Source of the DNA: Planctomycetaceae bacterium
GTDB taxonomy: Bacteria; Planctomycetota; Planctomycetia; Pirellulales; Pirellulaceae
Reading direction: 5' to 3'
Assembly: GCA_024638965.1 (NCBI GenBank)
Contig: JAHEJI010000016.1
Span: 1-47,777 of the forward strand
DNA: 47,777 bases
Position 1 is the first letter of the stretch. Every line of letters starts with the position of its first letter. Positions 1-9,137 of the stretch are shown here, one piece after another. The notes below the pieces were generated by a model that had not been told where the DNA came from, did not search any database, and worked only from the letters and a program-made list of their open reading frames with translations. A program made the translations under genes and the position numbers.

Positions 1-20
1 ATGAGTTGTAATGGGACTGC

Positions 21-1967
21 TCATGAATTCAATTTTCCTAATCGAAGCAAGGTGATTTTTAGTTGTTCGTTCGAGGCAATTTGTAACTCGGTTTCGGGGT
101 CGTTGGGCAGACGCGATTCCAGAATCGATAACATTTCTTGCGCCGATTTGCCCGTGGCGGAGACGATGAAAATATATCCAAACTTTTCAATGTAAACATG
201 ATTAAGTTCGGCGAGTCGTTGAATCGTGTCTGTTGAGGCAGAACCCGCGCCCGCCTGTTCAGCCGCAGCCCAATCCGAAGTATCGGCGAACTTGGCTTGC
301 AGGCTCTCGACGTCGCCAATTCGAGGATGAGCCGCAAAGGCCTCCAGTTTGGATTCGCGATCCAGCTCCTTCCAAATTTCAGTTGCTGTGTCGATCAGCA
401 TCGAGTCATCTTCAAAAGGCGAAGCATCCAAAACGCGTTGGATCCAAGTCGGTGATGCGCAACATCGGTTCAATTCCGGCCAGGCATCTTCGTGGGAGAG
501 ATGATTGAGGTACGTTGATATTTTTGATTTAGCGGCAGATTCTTTTTTTGGTACGCCGAGGTTCCATACGAAACGGAGTTTTTCCAGCGTTTCCAAATCT
601 GCGGCTGAAGAGTCGTACGGTTCGTCCCGCGAATTCGGATTCAGTAAATTGCCGATTGGCTGTCTGGCAACCACGCCCGTTTCAAAAACAGGTTTGCCGC
701 GCACAAAAGTCTGGTGAACCACACCTTGCAGAAGCTGCCCATCGTATGCCGAAATCTTGTGACGATGAAGAAGTTCATCTGCATCGACTTTGAATACCGC
801 ATCCGGATTCCAGACAACGATGTCGGCGTCGAATCCCGCCGCGATCTTGCCTTTTGAGCTGTCATACCCAATCAACTTGGCGGGGTTTTCAGAAAGCCAT
901 TTTGCCAAATCATTCGGTTGCCAACCCATTTGCAACCCTGCCGTCCAAACCACAGGTAACGTCAGCTGAAGCCCGGAAATACCCCCCCAAGCAAGATTCA
1001 AATCGCCCAGCTCACAAAACTTGATTTCAGCGGGGCACGGTGAGTGATCTGAGCCAATTGTGTCGATCACGCCCTCTCCCAGTGCGCCACACAGCATCGA
1101 CCGATTTAGTTCACTGCGGATGGGAGGCGCACATTTGCATCGCGTCTCACCATCCGGAATTCGCTCGGAAGCAAAATACAAATAATGCGGACATGTCTCC
1201 ACCGTGATCGGCAGACCTTCGTTTCTTGCCTCGACGAGCATGGGTAGCGCCTTTTGAGTCGCCAGGTGCACGATGTGTATCGGCGTCTCAAATTCTTTGC
1301 AAAGGCGAATCAATAATTCGATTGCTCGCAGTTCCCACTCGTCGGGACGTGAATTTACGTACGCCGCATAATCTGTGTTACCTTCCGATGGTTGAGGCCA
1401 ATTCGGATTGACTAGTTCGGCGTGCACAAGAAGTGGGATCTTTTGCTTTCCTAAAATTGGAAGCGCAAGGCGAAGATCATCCTCGCTAGCATTGGGGAAT
1501 TGTTCCAAACCAGAATGGCAAAGAAATGTTTTGATTCCCAGCACGCCTTTTTGAATCAGCTCGGGAATATCATCGCTATTTCCCGGGATGAGACCGCCGT
1601 AGAAACCCACATCAACCCAACATCGACCTCGCGCAACTGCGCGCTTCTTCTCAAGTGCGGCAACGTCGGTTGTTACCGGTAGACCGTTCAAAGGCATGTC
1701 AACAATCGTGGTAACGCCGCCTGCAGCCGCTGCTTTAGTTGCCGATTCAAAGCCTTCCCAATTTGTACCCGGTTCATTGACATGCACATGGGTGTCAATG
1801 ACGCCAGGTGAAATAACGAAATCGCCGTATTCGAACCTGTCGATGTCCGGGTCGAGCGACTTGGGGTCCTCAATCGACTCGATTGTCTCGCCGCGGATCA
1901 GCACGGCAGCCGGCCGAACACCATCGGGCGTGCAGACTCGGGAACTACAAAGGGCGAAAGGTTTCAT
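21..1967 (-). CDS. Allantoinase fused to OHCU decarboxylase
   Basis: A bifunctional 648-residue enzyme of urate breakdown. Residues 1 to about 460 are a dihydroorotase-type amidohydrolase of the AllB family, which opens allantoin to allantoate. The expected metal ligands are visible: DTHVHVNEPG (H60, H62), K146 in GIKTFLCHSG (the carbamylated Lys), H182, H231 or H234, and D307 in GSDHSPC. Residues from about 480 to the end are OHCU decarboxylase, which makes (S)-allantoin from OHCU. This part shows HPRIGD at 547-552, SDWAAAEQAGA, and the NDPETEL and EQLKITLLRL blocks near the C-terminus. The two domains carry out consecutive steps, so the fusion fits the pathway. It lies downstream of the uricase gene across a 336-bp structured gap. 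No clear ribosome binding site precedes the ATG. The fusion partner is unusual: the fusions I know join OHCU decarboxylase to uricase or to PuuE-type allantoinase. Confidence 0.93.
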   Translation of the reverse strand: MKPFALCSSRVCTPDGVRPAAVLIRGETIESIEDPKSLDPDIDRFEYGDFVISPGVIDTHVHVNEPGTNWEGFESATKAAAAGGVTTIVDMPLNGLPVTTDVAALEKKRAVARGRCWVDVGFYGGLIPGNSDDIPELIQKGVLGIKTFLCHSGLEQFPNASEDDLRLALPILGKQKIPLLVHAELVNPNWPQPSEGNTDYAAYVNSRPDEWELRAIELLIRLCKEFETPIHIVHLATQKALPMLVEARNEGLPITVETCPHYLYFASERIPDGETRCKCAPPIRSELNRSMLCGALGEGVIDTIGSDHSPCPAEIKFCELGDLNLAWGGISGLQLTLPVVWTAGLQMGWQPNDLAKWLSENPAKLIGYDSSKGKIAAGFDADIVVWNPDAVFKVDADELLHRHKISAYDGQLLQGVVHQTFVRGKPVFETGVVARQPIGNLLNPNSRDEPYDSSAADLETLEKLRFVWNLGVPKKESAAKSKISTYLNHLSHEDAWPELNRCCASPTWIQRVLDASPFEDDSMLIDTATEIWKELDRESKLEAFAAHPRIGDVESLQAKFADTSDWAAAEQAGAGSASTDTIQRLAELNHVYIEKFGYIFIVSATGKSAQEMLSILESRLPNDPETELQIASNEQLKITLLRLGKLNS

Positions 1968-1990
1968 TGTTTTCTTTCACAAAGTAGGAT

Positions 1991-2024
1991 TCTCCGAGTC
2001 TTATTATCGGACACGACTCGGAGA
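1991..2024. repeat. 10-bp perfect inverted repeat
   Basis: TCTCCGAGTC at 1991-2000 is matched by its exact complement GACTCGGAGA at 2015-2024, with a 14-base loop. It sits 24 bases upstream of the allantoinase ATG on the minus strand. It could act as a hairpin in the leader, an operator, or part of a dispersed repeat. Confidence 0.65.
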
Positions 2025-2044
2025 GGTTTGATGTTTTTCTGTAG

Positions 2045-2065
2045 CCGAGTCTGTCCCAGACTCGG
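2045..2065. repeat. 9-bp hairpin, 3-base loop
   Basis: CCGAGTCTG at 2045-2053 and CAGACTCGG at 2057-2065 form a perfect stem with loop TCC. It shares the CCGAGTC core with the neighbouring repeat at 1991-2024. A smaller hairpin, TCAGCC/GGCTGA, follows at 2076-2094. The repeated core points to a REP-like element family more than to a simple terminator. There is no T-run directly after the stem on either strand. Confidence 0.6.
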
Positions 2066-2154
2066 ACGCCACATCTCAGCCAGGGACAGGCTGATGTACA
2101 GAAACGACTCGGAAAGCCGTCCACTTGTAAGCTCTATTGAGCAAGCTCGAGATC

Positions 2155-2236
2155 GGCCGGCACAAGTCATGCGCGGTTCCGGCATGAAATTGTAACGATA
2201 CGGCATTGCCGGTACGGCGCGAAGCTTGTTCCGGCC
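2155..2236. repeat. Long imperfect inverted repeat
   Basis: GGCCGGCACAAG at 2155-2166 pairs with CTTGTTCCGGCC at 2225-2236, 11 of 12 positions. The arms enclose about 58 bases that contain further small dyads, such as CGGCATTGCCG. The layout resembles a small folded RNA or a non-autonomous repeat unit. No target-site duplication was identified. Confidence 0.5.
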
Positions 2237-2303
2237 TTTTAACGACGAATAAAGTTACAACCTCGCAGAGTCGAACAGCACAAACAAACACACCAAAATA
2301 TCC

Positions 2304-3155
2304 TCAGGTTTCCGACCGCCTGATGGTAGCCGAAATCACGCCAAACGGTTCGTTCGTTGGCACGAAAACCTCGTTATCGTTTTCCAGGTTGATCGGCTCG
2401 AGATCGGCCAGCAAATGATGTTGGTTTGGCATCTTGATCGAAATCTCGTCAATTTCGCGACACGCCGACAAAACGGAATCGGCCATTTCGTGAAGCGTTT
2501 TCTGAACCGATGGACTGTAATTGTGGGCAAAGACATCGAGCATCAAATCTCGTACGGTTTGGCGTGTTGTTGTCCAGTCGTGTTGGTGATCTTGGCACGG
2601 CCAATGCGCGGTAATTGTTGTTGCGAAAATTCGATCGTCGGTTTCCTCTAGAGAAGTAAACTCGTCGCGCAAGAATCCTGAGAAACCTGATTCGGTCGTT
2701 TTGAGAACTTGAAGCCCGGTGATTCCCGAATTCAGCGTCATTGCTTCACGCGAAGCGGTGGCATGACAGGTGTTTTCTTCACTTCCGCCACCTAAAAACG
2801 CGTGACCGTGGTCCTCTCCGTCGAGATCAAATCTATGCCATAGTTGTTGTCTAACGCGAACATCCACTTTTTCGAGATGGTCAAACCTGTCGATGAACCG
2901 TTGAGCCAGCGTTTGTGCGAATGATTCGATGTCTTTGACACCATGCGCTTTTGCAATCGCGTATACGGTGTTCTTCATCGTGTCGGTTGGAATAACGTTG
3001 GAGTTGTCGCCTTCAACATAGGCGTTGTCAAAATCGCCTTCGAGTAAAATCTGGGCGGTCAATTGAACGAGATTGTGCCGAGCATCATCGCGATCGACGC
3101 GGGTCAAACGGACTTGTGATTTTCCGTATGATTGATCTGACAGATATATCTTCAC
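2304..3155 (-). CDS. Urate oxidase (uricase)
   Basis: A cofactor-free uricase that oxidises urate to 5-hydroxyisourate. The chosen GTG start at 3155 gives 283 residues, usual for the family. It is preceded by an AGGAG-like site and overlaps the TGA of the upstream gene (GTGA), which suggests translational coupling. A longer frame exists upstream, but its extra 39 residues do not look like uricase. Catalytic residues by family comparison are K12 in YGKSQVRL and T57 in VIPTDT, plus a His in the PNQHHLL segment (about 246). The signature GFSGFLRDEFTSLEETDDR is present. It works with the ureidoglycine aminohydrolase and allantoate amidohydrolase encoded just upstream on the same strand. Confidence 0.95.
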   Translation of the reverse strand: MKIYLSDQSYGKSQVRLTRVDRDDARHNLVQLTAQILLEGDFDNAYVEGDNSNVIPTDTMKNTVYAIAKAHGVKDIESFAQTLAQRFIDRFDHLEKVDVRVRQQLWHRFDLDGEDHGHAFLGGGSEENTCHATASREAMTLNSGITGLQVLKTTESGFSGFLRDEFTSLEETDDRIFATTITAHWPCQDHQHDWTTTRQTVRDLMLDVFAHNYSPSVQKTLHEMADSVLSACREIDEISIKMPNQHHLLADLEPINLENDNEVFVPTNEPFGVISATIRRSET

Positions 3156-3913
3156 TGGATCAGCTCCTGTCGATCGGTCAAACTGTCGCGGTGAATATCT
3201 TTGTAATAAATATAAGCCGCCGGCTGTTTGCCCATCGCCACAAACCATTGCGGGCAGTAGGACGCCATCCAAATCACGTCGCCTTTACCGACTGGGTAGT
3301 AACTTTCAGAAAGTCGGTATAAACCCTGTCCAGCGATCATCTGCATACCATGTTCCATGACATGGATTTCGACTTGTGGCAATGTCGCTCCAGGTTGGTA
3401 GGTAAAGATGTTGATCGCCATGTCGTATTCGGGCGAAATCGGCAACAGAGTCTGCAGCACCGCATCGGGATCACCCATGAAGGCCTCGCCTTTAACGTTA
3501 TCGGCTTCGCCCAAAACCGGGGCCGGGACTTTTTTGCCATCGAAAGGAACGTAAAGCTTCTCAAAGACAATCAGCGTCGAATTCGAATTTGCCTCAATTT
3601 GGTGTTCGACATTTGCCGGTAAAAACGCGAATCCTCCCAAGCCAAGAGCCTTCGATTGACTGCCGACGTCAACACCGACCGAGCCGCTGTCGACGTAAAT
3701 GAACCTTTCAACTCCGTTTCCCGGTAGCCCACTTTTACCTCCAGATCCCATCTTGGCGGTGTATTGCAAAAAACGTGCTCCGATCTCCGGCGAGATGTGA
3801 ATGATGCTGGTCGAGTTGGACCAACCGACGAGCGGGGAATCGACGTGAGTATCGGGCGTGATGAGTGCATGGTCGCGAGCAAGGCGACTTCGTGTCTGGC
3901 CATAGACGTCCAT
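3152..3913 (-). CDS. allE: (S)-ureidoglycine aminohydrolase (bicupin)
   Basis: A 253-residue double-cupin protein of the AllE/UGlyAH family. It releases ammonia from (S)-ureidoglycine to give (S)-ureidoglycolate with retained stereochemistry. The Mn site of the C-terminal cupin is recognisable: E182, H184 and H188 in EIHVMEHGMQ, and Q222 in CPQW. The family tail YIYYKDIHRDSL is also present. Its stop overlaps the uricase GTG start, and the allantoate amidohydrolase gene lies just upstream, so the three are probably co-transcribed. Length is close to the E. coli enzyme. Confidence 0.9.
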   Translation of the reverse strand: MDVYGQTRSRLARDHALITPDTHVDSPLVGWSNSTSIIHISPEIGARFLQYTAKMGSGGKSGLPGNGVERFIYVDSGSVGVDVGSQSKALGLGGFAFLPANVEHQIEANSNSTLIVFEKLYVPFDGKKVPAPVLGEADNVKGEAFMGDPDAVLQTLLPISPEYDMAINIFTYQPGATLPQVEIHVMEHGMQMIAGQGLYRLSESYYPVGKGDVIWMASYCPQWFVAMGKQPAAYIYYKDIHRDSLTDRQELIQ

Positions 3914-3926
3914 CGTTTTGTATCCA

Positions 3927-5201
3927 TCAAGTTCGTGATTTTAGCAGTCCATTCGAGATTCGAACCAGACCGCGAAACAGTATTTTGATTGCCGCAACGA
4001 CATCTGCTTCTTCAACGTGTTCGTCGGGATGGTGACTAATACCGTCACGACAACGAACGAACAGCATACTCGTTGGCACCATTCGCGCCATAATGACAGC
4101 GTCATGACCCGCACCACTTGGGATTTGGACTGGCTTGTATCCGCAATCGGAGATGGCTTTCATCAAGTAATTTGTAATTTCTTTGTCCATTTGGACAGCC
4201 GGCTGATTCAAGTTGGTTTCGAGGGTTAGTATAAGTCCACGGCGACCCGCGATTTGACTGGCCAGTTCTTTTAGTGCTTGCCAAGCCATCATTCGGACCG
4301 AATCGGATTCATGGCGAAGATCGACTCGAACGATGGCTGAGGCTGGAACTACGTTGGAGACATTTGGCTCAACTCGAACGTCGCCGACGGTCGCGAACAG
4401 ACCATCGGTTTCGCGGCCTTTCTTTTCGACAGCTGAAATGAATTCGGCGGCACCGGCCAATCCGTCGCGCCGATGCACATGCGGAACGGTTCCCGCATGT
4501 CCTGCTTTGCCTTCGAACCCAATCGTAGCTCGAGTCTGGCCAGCAATCGCAGAAACAGCCCCCACGGGACAGTTTTCCATCTCAAGAACCGGACCTTGTT
4601 CGATATGTACTTCGATAAATCCTGCCATATTCCGATTCGCAAAACTGGCGTTTCCGATTTCGGTCGGATTGCAACCAAAGGATTCGAGTGCCATTTCAAC
4701 GGTGATCCCGTCCTCGTCTTTCTGGCCTAAGACTTGGCTGTCAAAACACTCCACGATCGCGCTTGAGCCGATGTAAGGTGAATCGAATCGCACGCCTTCT
4801 TCCTCGGAAAAGCCAATGATTTCTACGTCGAAGGCAAGTTCAGTTTTTGACTCACGAATCAATTCAGCGATCGCCAATCCGATCATTACCCCGAGAACGC
4901 CGTCGTATTTTCCAGCATTTCGGACGGTGTCAAGATGCGAACCAATCAGGACAGCTGGTCGGTCGACGTTCGTGTTGTGACCAAGTAGGTTTCCAGCTGC
5001 ATCAATTTCGGAGGTCCAACCGATCGCTTCCAGCCAGCTACCGATTTCCTTATGAACTTGCTTCATGGGTGGAGAGCAAAATCGTCTAGTCAAGGCACTG
5101 TTCTCTTCACTGAAATTTGCAAGCACTTCGCAACGGTCCATTACGCGAGCCGCCGCAGCAGAAAACCGTGCTTCGGATAGCTTGCCTGAAGATGATTTCA
5201 T
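3927..5201 (-). CDS. allC: Allantoate amidohydrolase (M20 family)
   Basis: A two-metal amidohydrolase of the M20/ArgE-like family that converts allantoate to ureidoglycine, CO2 and ammonia. With the ATG at 5201 it has 424 residues. The open frame reaches 5288, but family members begin close to the RVMDRCEVLANFSEE block, so the extra 29 residues are probably not translated. Metal-site segments are GSHLDTV (H89), KYDGVLG (D100), GFSEEEGVRF (E134/E135) and GAGHDA near the C-terminus; the EVHIEQGP block is also present. Hydantoinase-type N-carbamoyl amino acid hydrolases share this fold, but the purine-locus context favours allantoate. It is divergent from xdhA, with about 115 bases between the starts for both promoters. 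Confidence 0.88.
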   Translation of the reverse strand: MKSSSGKLSEARFSAAAARVMDRCEVLANFSEENSALTRRFCSPPMKQVHKEIGSWLEAIGWTSEIDAAGNLLGHNTNVDRPAVLIGSHLDTVRNAGKYDGVLGVMIGLAIAELIRESKTELAFDVEIIGFSEEEGVRFDSPYIGSSAIVECFDSQVLGQKDEDGITVEMALESFGCNPTEIGNASFANRNMAGFIEVHIEQGPVLEMENCPVGAVSAIAGQTRATIGFEGKAGHAGTVPHVHRRDGLAGAAEFISAVEKKGRETDGLFATVGDVRVEPNVSNVVPASAIVRVDLRHESDSVRMMAWQALKELASQIAGRRGLILTLETNLNQPAVQMDKEITNYLMKAISDCGYKPVQIPSGAGHDAVIMARMVPTSMLFVRCRDGISHHPDEHVEEADVVAAIKILFRGLVRISNGLLKSRT

Positions 5202-5315
5202 AACGAATTCTGTAGTTAACCACAGCACCTGAAAAGCGTAGGCGAAAACAGGGTTGTCGAGTATATTATTACAACAGTTGCATTCCAATACGCGTAACTT
5301 TACCCCGCAGCTGTT

Positions 5316-6809
5316 ATGCGCGATTTCATTTTGCTTTACATCAATGGGCTACGGTACGAAATAAAGGGAGTCGAAGTATTTTTGACCTTATCTGATTATC
5401 TTCGTCAGTCACTTGGTCTTCGCGGTACCAAAATTGTCTGTAGTGAAGGTGACTGCGGTTCTTGTTCCGTACTCGTCGGAAAACCCGATGGTGACGCTCG
5501 GTTGTCTTATCAATTCATCGATTCCTGCATTCAATTTGTGTTTCAGCTCGATGGAAAACACGTCGTTACCGTTGAAGGCTTGGCCGATTCTGATTCGACA
5601 TATTGTTCAGATGTTGGGACTCGGTTAAATGAAGTCCAACAGGCAATGATTGACTGTCACGGTTCTCAATGCGGATTTTGCACACCGGGATTTGTCGTGG
5701 CGATGACTGGATTGTTGCAGGAAAGACGTTCGTTATCAACGAAACAATGGCGGGCCGGTTTGACCGGCAATCTGTGTCGCTGCACCGGTTATTCGCCGAT
5801 CATTGAGGCGGGACTCAAAGCTCAAGAATCCCCAACTAAGACACTGAATGAGATGTACGACGCGACGGAAATATTGGCCGCGTTTCGTGAGACACAGCGT
5901 GATTCTATTTCGATACGTGATGATATTGAACAGCTGCAGGTTTTTTGTCCGACAAGCCTCGACGAATCGCTCCAACTTCTGGGCAGGCATCCCGATGCCA
6001 AGATTGTCGCTGGCGCTACGGATGTTGGCGTTCAATTCAATAAAGGATTGTGTGAGGCGAGGATTTGGATCGATTTGAATCGAGTGACCGAAATTGAAGG
6101 AGTTTTCGTCCACAGCAACACGATCGACGCGGGTGCTCGAGCGACTTGGGCCGAAATCCAGACGATTGCCAGCCAGGTCGAGCCAGAGTTTGAAAAAATT
6201 GTCTCAGCTTTTGGATCACCTCAAATTCGTCACGCCGGTACGCTCGGCGGCAACATTATCAATGCTTCGCCCGTCGCAGATTCGTTGCCTTTGTTGTTGG
6301 TTTGCCATGCCCAGTTGACCATCTCAAGTGTCAACAGAACTCGAACCGTTGACATTAACCGCTTTTATCACGGCTACAAGAAATTCGATCTCAACTCTGG
6401 TGAGCTGCTGACACGAATCACAATACCACTGCCGGAAACAGGATTGCTGCGGCTGTATAAGATTTCACGTCGTCTTGACCTGGACATTTCCAGTTTTACG
6501 GCCGCTATTTGGCTTAATACGGAAGGCAGCAGCAAAGGGGTGTTGCGTAACGCGTCCAAAATAGCAGACGCCAAAATTGCCTATGGTGCCGTGGGAACAA
6601 CCGTCCTACGTCTTTCAAAGACGGAAGAATTTTTGCGCGACAAATTGTTGAGTGAGGAAACGATGATCGCGGCTGGCGACATCGCAGTCGCCGAGATCTC
6701 ACCGATTTCTGACGTGCGTGGCGGCGACGAATATCGCTACAATCTGGCACGAAACGTCCTGGTCAAGTATTACCATCAGTCGCAAAGTCGATCGTCGATC
6801 GCGGTTTAA
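5316..6809 (+). CDS. xdhA: Xanthine dehydrogenase, Fe-S/FAD subunit
   Basis: The small subunit (497 residues) passes electrons from the molybdenum centre through two 2Fe-2S clusters to FAD and NAD. The N-terminal plant-type ferredoxin domain has C42, C47 and C50 in CSEGDCGSC, plus C71. The second cluster domain has C119 and C122 in CGFCTPG, and C154 and C156 in LCRCTGY. The FAD-binding domain, about 205-370, shows IVAGATDVGVQ and LGGNIINASPVADSLP. A CO-dehydrogenase flavoprotein C-terminal domain ends the protein. It is followed after 9 bases by xdhB, so they form one transcript. Related aldehyde oxidases cannot be excluded by this subunit alone, but the flanking urate genes settle it. Confidence 0.95.
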   Translation: MRDFILLYINGLRYEIKGVEVFLTLSDYLRQSLGLRGTKIVCSEGDCGSCSVLVGKPDGDARLSYQFIDSCIQFVFQLDGKHVVTVEGLADSDSTYCSDVGTRLNEVQQAMIDCHGSQCGFCTPGFVVAMTGLLQERRSLSTKQWRAGLTGNLCRCTGYSPIIEAGLKAQESPTKTLNEMYDATEILAAFRETQRDSISIRDDIEQLQVFCPTSLDESLQLLGRHPDAKIVAGATDVGVQFNKGLCEARIWIDLNRVTEIEGVFVHSNTIDAGARATWAEIQTIASQVEPEFEKIVSAFGSPQIRHAGTLGGNIINASPVADSLPLLLVCHAQLTISSVNRTRTVDINRFYHGYKKFDLNSGELLTRITIPLPETGLLRLYKISRRLDLDISSFTAAIWLNTEGSSKGVLRNASKIADAKIAYGAVGTTVLRLSKTEEFLRDKLLSEETMIAAGDIAVAEISPISDVRGGDEYRYNLARNVLVKYYHQSQSRSSIAV

Positions 6810-6818
6810 AGGTCCGTT

Positions 6819-9137
6819 ATGCCATCGGTTGGAAAGACAATTCCGCATGACTCGGCTGTTGGCCATGTTACCGGGACAGCTCCCTACATTGATGACCTGG
6901 AAATGCTGCGCGACGAACTCCATGTCTCGTTTGTTGGCAGCCCGGTTGCCTGCGGGACTCTCGATTTAGTTGACTCGTCAGCCGCAACTGAAATCGACGG
7001 AGTTGTGGCCGTATTTACGGTGGATGACGTCGGGTCTCACAACTTGTGGGGGCCGTTATTTCGCGACGAGCCGTTTCTTGCCGACAAAAGATTGATGTAC
7101 GTTGGACAGCCGGTGGTTGTCATCGCTGCCGAATCGCCTAAGGCACTCGCAAAGGCTCGCCGAGCGGTGGAGATTAACGCAACTGCCGAGCCGCCAATTC
7201 TCGAAATACAGGACGCGATCGACAGCAAAAAGTTTATTGGACTTCGTCGTCAAATTGCCCGCGGCGATGCCGAGACTGCGATAAGAAATGCAGCTCATCA
7301 ACTAAGCGGACAATTTCAGATTGGCGGACAAGAGCAGTTTTATCTTGAGTCACAAGCCGCGATCGCCTATCCCGGCGAAGAAAATCAGCTCATCATTCAC
7401 AGTTCCACACAAAATCCGACTGAAATTCAAGCGGTAGTTGCCGAGGTGTTGGGGCTGTCAAATCACCAAGTGGTTTGCATTTGTAAGCGGATGGGTGGCG
7501 CGTTTGGTGGCAAAGAGACTCAGGCCGCACTTCCAGCACTCATGGTAGCGCTAGTCGCATTAAAAACGGGTCGCGCCGCGCGGGTCGTCTACAGCAAAGA
7601 CGACGACATGTGCGTGACCGGAAAACGGCACGAGTACCTGGCAATTTGGTCGGTTGGATTTAGCTCGGAAGGCGTGATTGAAGGTAGCAAGTTCGACTTT
7701 TATTCCAACGGCGGCGCTGCGGCCGACCTCTCCACGTCGGTGATGGAAAGAGCGATGCTTCACGCCGACAACGGCTATTTTTTTCCCAACGTCGAACTCA
7801 ACGGACAAGTCTGTTTCACGAATCTGCCTCCGAACACGGCGTTTCGCGGTTTTGGTGGCCCCCAGGCGGTAGCAGCGATTGAAAATGTCATTCAGCGGAT
7901 CGCCGAGCATTTAAATGTCGACGCGATTGAAGTTCGTCGCCGAAATCTTTACGGTGTCGAAGACCGAAATGTCACACCCTATGGTCAAATCTTCACGCGT
8001 AATCTTTTGCCCGGGATATTTGATCAGTTAGAAGAAAGTTCGGACTACAAAAACCGCCGTCTGCAAGTGACAAGAGCGAACCAAATCGACAACATGGTCT
8101 TACGAGGGCTCGCCTTGACGCCGGTCAAGTTCGGAATTGCATTTACCAGCAAATTCCTGAATCAAGGCAACGCTCTGGTCAACGTTTACACCGATGGCAC
8201 CGTGCAAGTTTCAACGGGAGGCACGGAAATGGGTCAAGGCCTCAATACCAAGATCCGGCAATTGGTGGCCGACGAATTGGGCGTTCCCTACCGCGACGTA
8301 ATCGTGATGCCAACTTCGACCGAAAAAAACAACAATACTTCTCCGACAGCAGCATCCGCTGGAACAGACATTAACGGTGCAGCAGCAGCGAACGCCTGTC
8401 GCAAAATTCGCGCCCGACTGGCCGATTATGCAGCAGACCTGTTTACCTCAAACGAAGAAGGATTGGTTAAGTCTCCGGAGCACGTCGTCTTCGCGGAAGG
8501 AATCGTGAGTGACTCCCGGCGGACGGACAAACAAATCAGCTTTGGGAAACTCGTCAATCAGGCTCGACGCGATCGAATCGATCTTGGCGCGCGCGGATTT
8601 TATGTCACACCTGGCGTCGATTTTAATCGCAATACCGGAAGAGGAAATCCGTTTCTTTATTTCACGCAAGGCGCGGCTGTCGCTGAAGTCGCCATTGATC
8701 GGTTCACCGGTGAATTAACAGTTCCGCGAGTCGATCTCTTGATCGACATTGGCAAGTCAATCAATCCAGGCGTGGACATGGGGCAGATCACAGGTGGATT
8801 CATTCAAGGCATGGGGTGGGTTACGGCGGAATGCCTTGTTTATAATGAACAAGGCCATTTGCTGTCGCATTCGCCAACGACATACAAGATTCCAGCGACG
8901 ACCGATTTTCCATCGGTTTTCAATTGTGAGTTGTTTGAAAACGATGAAAACCTTCACAATATCCGTCGCAGTAAGGCGGTCGGTGAACCGCCCCTGTTGT
9001 TGGGAGTGGCTGTATGGGCTGCTGTCAAAGATGCGTTGTCGTTCGTCGAATCCGAAGTTGATCCTCAGCTTTGTCTGCCGGCCACCGGTGAAGAGATTTT
9101 GCGATGCCTAACCGACAGTGGCAAATCGATCAAGTGA
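6819..9137 (+). CDS. xdhB: Xanthine dehydrogenase, molybdopterin subunit
   Basis: The large catalytic subunit (772 residues) hydroxylates hypoxanthine and xanthine to urate. It starts VGKTIPHDSAVGHVTGTAPYIDD, as expected for XdhB. Cofactor and active-site segments are RMGGAFGGKE (224-233), FRGFGGPQ (342-349), GTEMGQGLNTKIRQ, and the catalytic Glu in SKAVGEPPLL (E723), equivalent to E730 of the Rhodobacter enzyme. AAAGG lies 6 bases before the ATG. Its stop overlaps the proposed xdhC start. Confidence 0.96.
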   Translation: MPSVGKTIPHDSAVGHVTGTAPYIDDLEMLRDELHVSFVGSPVACGTLDLVDSSAATEIDGVVAVFTVDDVGSHNLWGPLFRDEPFLADKRLMYVGQPVVVIAAESPKALAKARRAVEINATAEPPILEIQDAIDSKKFIGLRRQIARGDAETAIRNAAHQLSGQFQIGGQEQFYLESQAAIAYPGEENQLIIHSSTQNPTEIQAVVAEVLGLSNHQVVCICKRMGGAFGGKETQAALPALMVALVALKTGRAARVVYSKDDDMCVTGKRHEYLAIWSVGFSSEGVIEGSKFDFYSNGGAAADLSTSVMERAMLHADNGYFFPNVELNGQVCFTNLPPNTAFRGFGGPQAVAAIENVIQRIAEHLNVDAIEVRRRNLYGVEDRNVTPYGQIFTRNLLPGIFDQLEESSDYKNRRLQVTRANQIDNMVLRGLALTPVKFGIAFTSKFLNQGNALVNVYTDGTVQVSTGGTEMGQGLNTKIRQLVADELGVPYRDVIVMPTSTEKNNNTSPTAASAGTDINGAAAANACRKIRARLADYAADLFTSNEEGLVKSPEHVVFAEGIVSDSRRTDKQISFGKLVNQARRDRIDLGARGFYVTPGVDFNRNTGRGNPFLYFTQGAAVAEVAIDRFTGELTVPRVDLLIDIGKSINPGVDMGQITGGFIQGMGWVTAECLVYNEQGHLLSHSPTTYKIPATTDFPSVFNCELFENDENLHNIRRSKAVGEPPLLLGVAVWAAVKDALSFVESEVDPQLCLPATGEEILRCLTDSGKSIK

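Larger units (their letters stand above)
1968..2303. other. Gene-free stretch rich in inverted repeats
   Basis: This 336-bp gap between the uricase and allantoinase genes holds no convincing coding frame. It is packed with dyad symmetry: a 10-bp perfect inverted repeat, a tight 9-bp hairpin, a 6-bp hairpin and a long imperfect pair of 12-bp arms, annotated separately. The word CTCGG/CCGAG recurs in the first half and CCGGC/GCCGG in the second. It could be a REP-like repeat cluster, an mRNA-processing region or a set of terminators. I cannot choose between these from one copy. Confidence 0.6.

Noticed and set aside
4333..4776. Plus-strand frame of 147 residues
   Set aside because: Lies antisense within the allantoate amidohydrolase gene and has no recognisable features.
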